Assembly: GCA_022788105.1 (NCBI GenBank) | Contig: JALEVZ010000120.1 | Coordinates: 1-32,668, forward strand | From: Prevotella sp. | Lineage (GTDB): Bacteria > Bacteroidota > Bacteroidia > Bacteroidales > Bacteroidaceae | Length of the DNA stretch: 32,668 nucleotides | Reading direction: 5' to 3' | Part shown: positions 26,302 through 32,668 of the stretch, piece after piece | How positions within the stretch are numbered: the stretch's first letter is position 1 | Layout: every line of letters begins with the position of its first letter | The notes under the pieces: generated by a model | Database searches by the model: none | What the model saw: the letters and a program-made list of their open reading frames with translations, nothing else | Told to the model about the DNA's origin: nothing | Program-made: the position numbers and the translations under genes

Positions 26302-28626
26302 ATGATCCATTTAATTAAAAAAGCACATGTTGGCGGAGCACAGTGCCTTCGCCTCATAACACTTGTTGCCCTCTTTGCTCTCGCCATAGCCACCGCTACG
26401 GCAGAAGAGAATAAGGCGCAACTCGACGTGACACGTCTGGCGGGCGTCGATCCGGCAGACATAGTAAACACCGACAACACCCATCGCGTGTATCCGTACA
26501 GCGACGAGGGACGTAAACACACGTTCCTGCTCATGAACGTTGGCACGCAGCAGTTTTTCAACATCGGCGGTTCGTACGGCAGACACGCCAGTCTCAGAGA
26601 CTACGGCATGCTGCTGTGGATATACAAAAACTCCAAAACAGATGGCACATACAACATACGTACACGCCTAAACATGGTGGCAGGGACCACCACCACCACC
26701 GAAAATCTGAACAACGAAAACAGCTACGTGCAGTATATCGACAACGACAAGCTGAAGCCCGGTGTCTATCTCGAAGCCAACTCTGCCGACGCCACACGCG
26801 AGTTTGGTTGGTTCTTTGAGCAGGCTGACGGCTACTCTAAAGAAAACAAGGTGTACAAGATAAGGACATACGGCAACCATTACCTCACAGCAACGCCCAA
26901 CGACGCCAACGACAACTTCTGCGAGGCTGTCGCCAACGCAACGCCTGACAACCCTAACTACTGCGTTTGGAAGCTCATAACGCTGGAGGAGTATTACCGA
27001 CTGTTCAATACTTCGCCGTCAAACCTGTCGGCTCCCATCGACGCTACGTTCATGCTGCAAAGCCCTGGCTTCAGTTACAACTTATCAAACATGGCATATT
27101 GGATACCCACGGGAGATCCCGAAAACATTCGCTTCGGAGTGGACGAGTGCTACAAAAAACCGACCGAAGCTTACTATAAAGGAGGCAAAGAGAACGACAA
27201 AAGCTATATTTGCGAGAACGGTAAGTACTTCGCCGCAGACATAAAGAACAGCAATAAAACAGGCTTGGACCAAATGGTCAACGTACACAAGCCCGGCTGG
27301 TACATCATCAGGTGCAACGGATTCAGCAACACGAACGGACAGGCAAAGCTCTTCGTATCGGAGGCAATTAAATACCAAATAACGGGAGAGCATACCTCCA
27401 AAGTGGCTCTCAATCAGCTTGACGCCAACGGTATTACCAATCTATTGGAGGCAGGCAAAGCTTTCTACGCAGGCAAATACGAAAATGAGGTGATGATACA
27501 TGTCTCCGAAGCCGAATTAAAGAGCAATGAAGGAACAGTGACACTGGTCTTCGGCATCGTTGTTGGAGACAACAATACCACTTTCACCAACGCATGGACC
27601 GCCTTCGACAACTTCCGCATGCTCTATGCTGGCGAATATGAGGGTCCCAGCCTTGTGCTCGACGAAGACAATCCCGACCTGAGTTACCTCACCGAGACAT
27701 CGGATGAATACAAAAACGTGGTGCTGCACCTCAACCGCACGTTCACACTCAACAAGTGGAACACCCTCACCCTGCCCGTCGACCTGACCTACGGACAGAT
27801 GAAGCGTGCCTTCGGCGACGAGATGATGCTGGCAGAGCTGTACCAGCTCAACGCCAACAGCGTGCGTTTCAAGACCGTGAACCGCACCAACGACGATAAG
27901 GTGATGCTCACCGCCTACACCCCATACATCATAAAGCCCACCAAAGAGGCTGACGACAACGTGGCATACACCACTCCTCGCCTGAAGAAGGCTGCCAACC
28001 AGTACTGGCTTGGGGAGAACGAAGGCAAGACCTATGATAAAGAAGGCGTGACACGCTACACCGCGGGACAGGTCTCAATAAAGGCCGGCCACTACGACAT
28101 ACCGAACGTTACACTCAACCGCAAGCTGCTCACCACGAATCTCGACGACCACTGGGTGTCTACGACGACGACTTCTGCCAGCACCAACGACATGGTGTGC
28201 AAGGGCACAATGGCAAAGACCTACTACGTGAAAGACGGCAAAGGCATGTTCTACACCGACAATGACAAGCAGCGCGACGACCTCTCCGGCGACTACTTCA
28301 TGAACAAAGGCACGATGTATAAGGTGCACTCTACAAAGCAGTACGGTCTCAAGGCGTTCCGTTGCTGGTTTGAGCTGACAGGCAACACCGACAACGGCTC
28401 CACCGCCACAGCCCCCGCCAAAGAGGTAAGCCTTGTCATCGACGACATAGAAGACAACACTACGGGCATCGACACCGTGGTCAGCGACCCGTCATCAGCA
28501 TCTGCCAAAGCCCACACTGGCGCTGGAGTCTACAACCTCAACGGCCAGCTCGTGCGCCCCGGCACATCGCTCGACGGTCTGCCTAAGGGCATATATATCG
28601 TCAACGGCAAAAAGGTGAAGAAGTAA
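26302..28626 (+). CDS. large secreted surface protein with C-terminal sorting-like tail
   Basis: 774 aa. Signal peptide over about 35 residues (hydrophobic ITLVALFALAIATATA, then EE). The N-terminal third resembles a beta-trefoil/ricin-like carbohydrate-binding region (FLLMNVGTQQFFNIGG; YLTATPN). Around residues 330-455 is a beta-sandwich with WYIIRCNGFS and WTAFDNFRMLYAGEY, a pattern common in Prevotella surface proteins. WNTLTLPVDLT follows. The end (GVYNLNGQLVRP ... GLPKGIYIVNGKKVKK) matches the short C-terminal tails of Prevotella secreted proteins and resembles a type IX secretion signal. It probably binds host or dietary glycans outside the cell. No catalytic motif is seen. Confidence 0.8.
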   Translation: MIHLIKKAHVGGAQCLRLITLVALFALAIATATAEENKAQLDVTRLAGVDPADIVNTDNTHRVYPYSDEGRKHTFLLMNVGTQQFFNIGGSYGRHASLRDYGMLLWIYKNSKTDGTYNIRTRLNMVAGTTTTTENLNNENSYVQYIDNDKLKPGVYLEANSADATREFGWFFEQADGYSKENKVYKIRTYGNHYLTATPNDANDNFCEAVANATPDNPNYCVWKLITLEEYYRLFNTSPSNLSAPIDATFMLQSPGFSYNLSNMAYWIPTGDPENIRFGVDECYKKPTEAYYKGGKENDKSYICENGKYFAADIKNSNKTGLDQMVNVHKPGWYIIRCNGFSNTNGQAKLFVSEAIKYQITGEHTSKVALNQLDANGITNLLEAGKAFYAGKYENEVMIHVSEAELKSNEGTVTLVFGIVVGDNNTTFTNAWTAFDNFRMLYAGEYEGPSLVLDEDNPDLSYLTETSDEYKNVVLHLNRTFTLNKWNTLTLPVDLTYGQMKRAFGDEMMLAELYQLNANSVRFKTVNRTNDDKVMLTAYTPYIIKPTKEADDNVAYTTPRLKKAANQYWLGENEGKTYDKEGVTRYTAGQVSIKAGHYDIPNVTLNRKLLTTNLDDHWVSTTTTSASTNDMVCKGTMAKTYYVKDGKGMFYTDNDKQRDDLSGDYFMNKGTMYKVHSTKQYGLKAFRCWFELTGNTDNGSTATAPAKEVSLVIDDIEDNTTGIDTVVSDPSSASAKAHTGAGVYNLNGQLVRPGTSLDGLPKGIYIVNGKKVKK

Positions 28627-28673
28627 TAAGGCATGGTCCTTAATGACACAACAGTATAAAGCAAAAGAACACA

Positions 28674-28853
28674 ATGATTAGAAAAGAATATATAGCACCC
28701 TCCATCGTCGTAGTCAAGACCGAAGACATGTGCAGAGCGTTTGCTAACGGCAGCGTGGTAAGCGACCCTTCTGACAGCCCTGTCGACAGCTTCGACGTGA
28801 AAGAATACGACAGCAACTGGATGGACGATGTCAACAACTGGGGCGGCGACTGA
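28674..28853 (+). CDS. 59-aa conserved small protein of unknown function
   Basis: ATG at 28674, stop at 28853. The sequence starts MIRKEYIAPSIVVVKTEDM, a pattern I recognise from many short Bacteroidales proteins (K-x-Y-x-x-P-x-x-x-V), and ends with an acidic, tryptophan-containing tail (WMDDVNNWGGD). No signal peptide or membrane segment is seen. It lies 47 bp after the surface-protein gene with no terminator between, and a strong terminator follows, so the two are likely co-transcribed. Function is unknown; such proteins often accompany secreted proteins, but this is an observation, not a role. Confidence 0.7.
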   Translation: MIRKEYIAPSIVVVKTEDMCRAFANGSVVSDPSDSPVDSFDVKEYDSNWMDDVNNWGGD

Positions 28854-28854
28854 C

Positions 28855-28920
28855 GTTTCGTCGCGAGACGGCGACCCGTCAGCCACAAGACAAATAGCGT
28901 TTCGTCGCGAGACAAAACGC
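28855..28920. repeat. tandem array, 22-bp unit, 3 copies (44-bp higher-order)
   Basis: GTTTCGTCGCGAGAC occurs at 28855 and 28899 (44 bp apart); a related half-copy, CGTCAGCCACAAGAC, sits midway at 28877. The array starts 2 bp after the stop of the 59-aa gene. Confidence 0.9.
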
Positions 28921-28936
28921 CCTTTATAAAAAGCCA

Positions 28937-28976
28937 ACAGGGAGTTGCGGTTATGAACCGTAGCTCCCTGTTTTTT
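28937..28976 (+). terminator. strong terminator after the 59-aa gene
   Basis: ACAGGGAG (28937-28944) pairs with CTCCCTGT, the hairpin continuing inward through TGCGGTT-atg-AACCGTA, followed by TTTTTT at 28971-28976. It ends the surface-protein transcript. Confidence 0.93.
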
Positions 28977-29034
28977 ATGGTTGCCCCATCGGGGCCTCTC
29001 AAAATCACAAATTTATGACAAAGGGCTAAATAGC

Positions 29035-29198
29035 TGACACTTTGCTACTATTTAGCCACTTTTGCTTACGCCAATTCTTAACGTCTGTTAAAAGCCCTGC
29101 GACTTTGCCAAAGGGCCGTAGTGACAAGCCCAAAGGGCCGTAGTGAGGTCGCCACTACGGCCCTTTGACATCGCCAAAAGGCAGCTATCATTTTGTCA
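29035..29198 (-). mobile_element. 164-bp dispersed modular element, copy 3 (RFF, inverted)
   Basis: Reverse-oriented copy with the same 164-bp length and ends. In element orientation its cores are reverse, forward, forward, lying at 29153-29167, 29131-29145 and 29109-29123: the same element positions as in copies 1 and 2. Its outer end overlaps a hairpin, GGCTAAATAG (29024-29033) with CTATTTAGCC (29048-29057). A further core-like segment (CACTTGGGCGTAGTG) begins at 29197, again in 22-bp register. The 499-bp spacer (28854-29352) otherwise holds the 22-bp array, the terminator and about 150 bp of leader before the porin gene without a clear promoter. Confidence 0.83.
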
Positions 29199-29352
29199 CT
29201 TGGGCGTAGTGGCAAAACCGACAGCCTGTGTGCGTCACACGAAACGTCTGTCTTGTAACACTTTCTTAACATCTGTGACACACAATCTAAAAACCAAATG
29301 ACGAACTTTGCCGCCGAAACGAAGAAGAAAACAACACTTTCACAACGTCATT

Positions 29353-30408
29353 ATGAAAACAACAGCAACTGCCATCATTGCAGCACTGACCGCCGCCACA
29401 GGCGCTATGCTGCCTTACGACGTCAAAGGGCAGGACAACAAAGAGGGCACAAACCGCACCATGCACATACACGGCACCCTGCGCAGCAAGTACGAATATC
29501 AGACCTCCGAGGGCGAAGGCCGCTTTGAAGTGAGAAACGCGCGTGTGAGCGTAGACGGCAAGCTGAGCGACATGGTGAGCTACAAGGCAGAGATAGACCT
29601 CTGCGACGAGGGCAGCATAAAGATGCTCGACGCCTACACACGTCTGCGCCCTGTCGCCCCTCTGGCGCTCACCATCGGCCAGATGCGTGTGCCGTTCACC
29701 ATCGACGCCCACCGTTCGCCCCACCAACAGTATTTCGCCAACCGCTCGTTCATAGCCAAGCAGGTGGGCAACGTGCGCGACGTGGGTGCCGCCGTGGCTT
29801 ATAACCTGAAGGCAGGCATACCCGTGACGTTAGAGGCGGGACTGTTCAACGGCAGCGGTCTGACTGGACAGAAAGACTACTGGACCAAGTCGGTGAACTT
29901 CTCGGCAAAGGCTCAGATGTTCTTTCCGCAGGGTTTCAACCTCACACTGAGCATGCAGAAGATTCGTCCCGACCACGTAGGGGTGATGATGTATGACGCG
30001 GGAGCCTACTGGCACGCCCGTGGGTGGCACATAGAGGGCGAATATCTCTACAAGCACTACTCCCAAGAGGCGTTCCACGACGTGCATGCCTTCGACGCAT
30101 TCGTGGCACATGACTTCCGCATGGGGCGTGGCGCACTGAAATACATCACCCCACTGCTGCGCTACGACTACATGAGCGACCACAGCGACGGCATGCGCTA
30201 TCTCGACGGCAAGAAGTCGACAGAGGGCACACTGACCGTCAACGACTACAAGCGCTCGCGTCTGACGGGTGGTGTGACGTTTAGTTTCGCCAAGCCGTTT
30301 ATCAGCGACATACGCCTCAACTACGAGAAATATTTCTACCGCGACGGCGCCGTGGCTAAACCGTCGGAGCGCGACAAAATTGTAGTGGAGTTTATGACAC
30401 GCTTCTAA
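29353..30408 (+). CDS. OprO/OprP-type outer-membrane porin
   Basis: 351 aa from the ATG before KTTATAIIAALTAATG, a signal peptide; the frame is open 15 codons further upstream, but that stretch is basic and not signal-like. The body is an alternating beta-strand pattern of the phosphate-selective porin O/P family: GRFEVRNARVSVDGKLSD, YKAEIDLC, LTIGQMRVPF, then repeated aromatic girdles and a final strand ending in FMTRF, with the C-terminal phenylalanine expected of outer-membrane barrels. Probably a diffusion channel for anions or oligosaccharides; phosphate selectivity is not established from sequence. It is preceded by copy 3 of the 164-bp element. Confidence 0.85.
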   Translation: MKTTATAIIAALTAATGAMLPYDVKGQDNKEGTNRTMHIHGTLRSKYEYQTSEGEGRFEVRNARVSVDGKLSDMVSYKAEIDLCDEGSIKMLDAYTRLRPVAPLALTIGQMRVPFTIDAHRSPHQQYFANRSFIAKQVGNVRDVGAAVAYNLKAGIPVTLEAGLFNGSGLTGQKDYWTKSVNFSAKAQMFFPQGFNLTLSMQKIRPDHVGVMMYDAGAYWHARGWHIEGEYLYKHYSQEAFHDVHAFDAFVAHDFRMGRGALKYITPLLRYDYMSDHSDGMRYLDGKKSTEGTLTVNDYKRSRLTGGVTFSFAKPFISDIRLNYEKYFYRDGAVAKPSERDKIVVEFMTRF

Positions 30409-30434
30409 CTGTGACTATGGGCGGGGACAAACAC

Positions 30435-30481
30435 AAAAAAGGGGCGGAACACGCCACTACTTTCGCGTGCGCTCCCGCCCC
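30435..30481 (-). terminator. terminator after asnB (between convergent genes)
   Basis: GGGGCGG (30441-30447) pairs with the CCGCCCC ending at 30481, with inner pairing ACGC/GCGT. On the minus strand the stem is followed by TTTTTTGTG, so it ends the asnB transcript, and it may also slow porin transcripts. Confidence 0.75.
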
Positions 30482-30508
30482 TACGGTTGTCAAAAGGATT
30501 GTTTCTTC

Positions 30509-30575
30509 TCTTTGCCTTAACAGCTTTTACTCTTTGCCGTCACAGCGTTTTCACTTTGCTGTAACGGCGTTTTTG
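30509..30575. repeat. tandem array, 22-bp unit, 3 copies
   Basis: CTTTGCC/CTTTGCT starts at 30510, 30532 and 30554, exactly 22 bp apart; units follow the type CTTTGCCGTCACAGCGTTTT. It lies between the convergent porin and asnB genes, just after the asnB stop on the minus strand. Confidence 0.88.
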
Positions 30576-30591
30576 TCATATGACACACGGG

Positions 30592-32262
30592 TCATTTGTT
30601 ATACGCATCTTCATGCACGCCAGCCACGGCGCGTCCACTGGGATCGTTCATGTTCTTGAACGCCTCGTCCCACGCCAGTGCCTCGGCGGTGCTACACGCC
30701 ACGCTGGGCACACTGGGCACCGACAGTGCCGCCGAGTCGCTGGGGAAATGTTCGGCGAAGATGGAACGGTAGTAGTATTCTTCTTTGTTGCGCGGCGGGT
30801 TGATGGGGAAGCGCTCGGCGGCATGCGCCATCTGTTCGTCGCTCACTTGGTCGGCTGTTATGCGCTTCAGCGTGTCTATCCACGAGTAGCCCACGCCGTC
30901 GCTGAACTGCTCTTTCTGTCGCCATGCCACCTCCTCAGGCAACATGTCGGCAAAGGCTTCGCGCACGATGCGCTTCTCCACAGTCTTGCCAGGACACATC
31001 TTGGCGGCAGGATTGGTGCGCATCGCCACGTCGAGGAACTCCTTGTCGAGGAACGGCACACGGCCCTCTACGCCCCATGCTGCCAGACTTTTGTTGGCAC
31101 GCAGGCAGTCGTACATATATAGTTTGGAGAGCTTGCGCACGGTCTCTTCGTGAAAGGCGCGTGGTGTGGGCGCCTTGTGGAAGTAGAGGTATCCGCCAAA
31201 TATCTCGTCGGCACCTTCGCCCGACAGCACCATCTTTATGCCCATCGACTTTATGACACGCGCCAACAGATACATTGGCGTAGAGGCGCGCACCGTGGTC
31301 ACATCGTAGGTCTCGATGAAATATATCACGTCGCGTATGGCGTCGAGGCCCTCCTGTATGGTGTAGTTTATCTCGTGGTGTACGGTGCCGATGTGGTCGG
31401 CCACCAATCGCGCCTTCGCGAGGTCGGGGGCACCCTTCAGTCCCACTGCAAACGAGTGCAGACGGGGCCACCAGGCGCGCTCCTTGCCGTCGTCTTCGAT
31501 GCGGCGCTCTGAATATTTCTCTGCTATGGCACTTATCACCGACGAGTCGAGACCGCCCGAGAGCAGCACGCCATAGGGCACATCACTCATGAGCTGACGT
31601 TTGACGGCAGCCTCAAGCGCGTCGTGTACCGCAGCGACACTCGCCTCGTTGTCTTTCACTGCGTCGTAAGAGAACCAGTCGCGGCGGTAGTAGCGCTTCA
31701 TGCCCGGCTCACGACTCCAGTAGTAATGGCCTGGAAGGAACGGCTCGTAGCGGTCGCACTGTCCCTCAAGTGCCTTCAGTTCGCTGGCGACATACACCTT
31801 GCCGTCGGCGTCGTAGCCTATGTAAAGTGGAATCACACCTATGGGGTCGCGAGCGATGAGGTACTCATCGCGCTCGGCATCGTAGAGTGCGAAAGCGAAT
31901 ATGCCGTTGAGGTCTTCGAGAAAGTCGATGCCCTTGTCGCGATATAGCGCCAGTATGACCTCACAGTCGCTGCCTGTCTGAAACTGGTAACGACCGGCAT
32001 AGCGACGCCGCAGGTCCTGATGGTTGTATATCTCGCCATTGACGGCGAGCACTTGTTTCTTGTCTGGCGAAAACAACGGCTGTCGTCCCGACTCGGGGTC
32101 GACTATCGACAGTCGCTCATGACACAGTATGGCTGTGCCGCCAGTGTATATTCCGCTCCAATCGGGGCCGCGATGACGTATTTTTTGGCTCATACACAGA
32201 GCCTTTTGTCGCAACGCAGGAGTCTGCTCCTGTATGTCAAAGATTGCTACTATTCCACACAT
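30592..32262 (-). CDS. asnB: asparagine synthase B (glutamine-hydrolysing)
   Basis: 556 aa, full length. The class-II glutaminase starts MCGIVAIF, so Cys2 becomes the N-terminal nucleophile after Met removal; RHRGPDWSG (29-37) and NGEIYNH (75-81) line its site. The synthetase half has the ATP-pyrophosphatase loop SGGLDSS (235-241) and GEGADEIFGGY. It makes asparagine from aspartate, glutamine and ATP in the cytoplasm. The ammonium transporter gene ends 48 bp upstream on the same strand, so the two are probably one nitrogen-assimilation transcript. Confidence 0.95.
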   Translation of the reverse strand: MCGIVAIFDIQEQTPALRQKALCMSQKIRHRGPDWSGIYTGGTAILCHERLSIVDPESGRQPLFSPDKKQVLAVNGEIYNHQDLRRRYAGRYQFQTGSDCEVILALYRDKGIDFLEDLNGIFAFALYDAERDEYLIARDPIGVIPLYIGYDADGKVYVASELKALEGQCDRYEPFLPGHYYWSREPGMKRYYRRDWFSYDAVKDNEASVAAVHDALEAAVKRQLMSDVPYGVLLSGGLDSSVISAIAEKYSERRIEDDGKERAWWPRLHSFAVGLKGAPDLAKARLVADHIGTVHHEINYTIQEGLDAIRDVIYFIETYDVTTVRASTPMYLLARVIKSMGIKMVLSGEGADEIFGGYLYFHKAPTPRAFHEETVRKLSKLYMYDCLRANKSLAAWGVEGRVPFLDKEFLDVAMRTNPAAKMCPGKTVEKRIVREAFADMLPEEVAWRQKEQFSDGVGYSWIDTLKRITADQVSDEQMAHAAERFPINPPRNKEEYYYRSIFAEHFPSDSAALSVPSVPSVACSTAEALAWDEAFKNMNDPSGRAVAGVHEDAYNK

Positions 32263-32310
32263 ATCTCTTTCGTTTTATGGTTGTTTTATCGTTAGTGCAG
32301 CAGTTGCTGC

Positions 32311-32668
32311 TTAGTTATAGGCGCTCTCGCCGTGTTCGTAGATGTCGAGACCCTCTTCCTCTACACGACGGTCGACGCGTATGCCGATGGTCTTGTCAAC
32401 AACGATGAACAGCACCGTCGTGACCACAAGGGCAAACACTATGCTCACGCCAGTAGCGATGAGCTGTACCCACAGCTGGTGCCAGTCGCCGTAAAGGGCA
32501 CCTTCCACTCCACTGGCGCCAGTGATGTAGCGCGTGGCAAACACGCCTGTAAGCACCGACCCTATGATTCCGCCCACGCCATGCACGCCAAAGGCGTCGA
32601 GAGCGTCGTCGTATTTGAAGTGCGGCTTTACCGCTGCCACCATCACAAAGCACACTATGGGTGTGATT
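32311..32668 (-). CDS. amt: ammonium transporter, C-terminal part (cut by window edge)
   Basis: About 119 residues visible; the gene continues past the window end. FKYDDALDAFGVHGVGGIIGSVLTG is the Amt/MEP signature around the second pore histidine (read as FKYDDALDAFGVHG and GVGGIIGSVLTG). A last membrane helix and a short cytoplasmic tail (DRRVEEEGLDIYEHGESAYN) follow; the ending DIYEHGESAY is the usual Amt tail that contacts a PII protein. Takes up ammonium. Located just upstream of asnB. Confidence 0.93.
   Translation of the reverse strand, partial: ITPIVCFVMVAAVKPHFKYDDALDAFGVHGVGGIIGSVLTGVFATRYITGASGVEGALYGDWHQLWVQLIATGVSIVFALVVTTVLFIVVDKTIGIRVDRRVEEEGLDIYEHGESAYN

Overview
The window looks like a chromosomal segment of a GC-rich Bacteroidales bacterium, most likely Prevotella or a close relative. 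Four things point there. The promoters fit the Bacteroidetes TTTG / TAnnTTTG pattern. One large secreted protein ends in a C-terminal tail of the Prevotella type IX secretion kind. A 59-residue protein has the 'KEYIAPSI' start common in that group. The gene content (MacB-type ABC genes, OprO/P-type porin, UbiA-HAD-GtrA cluster) also fits. Genes are GC-rich, while many spacers are AT-rich.

Layout. (1) 352-13524, plus strand: cell-envelope and glycan genes. These are a GT4 and a GT2 glycosyltransferase, a phosphoethanolamine-transferase-like sulfatase-fold enzyme, two acyltransferase-3 membrane proteins, a UbiA polyprenyl-phosphate phosphoribosyltransferase-like enzyme, a HAD phosphatase, a GtrA flippase-like protein, and three paralogous multi-spanning proteins that look like GT-C glycosyltransferases. 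The UbiA + phosphatase + GtrA + membrane transferase set resembles the lipid-linked pentofuranose (arabinan) pathway of mycobacteria. (2) 13592-19462, minus strand: M28 peptidase, M23/LysM peptidase, and an operon DJ-1/PfpI - ispD - recG. (3) 19677-25932, plus strand: ABC ATPase, MacB-like permease, secreted serine esterase, second MacB-like permease and HlyD/MacA-like adaptor, closed by a terminator. (4) 26302-30408, plus strand: large surface protein, 59-aa protein, OprO/P-type porin. (5) 30592-window end, minus strand: amt (partial) and asnB, convergent with the porin.

The most unusual feature is in the spacers. At least nine contain tandem repeats with unrelated sequences but the same step: 22, 44 or 88 bp, with single 23-bp steps in two arrays. 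One further array has a 21-bp step. Several arrays run into the neighbouring coding ends and supply stop or start codons. In addition, three copies of a 164-bp element (12000, 20480, 29035) align without gaps. Each carries three 15-bp cores at the same positions, 22 bp apart, but each core can be in either orientation (FFR, FRR, RFF). I know of no named system that explains this 22-bp module structure.
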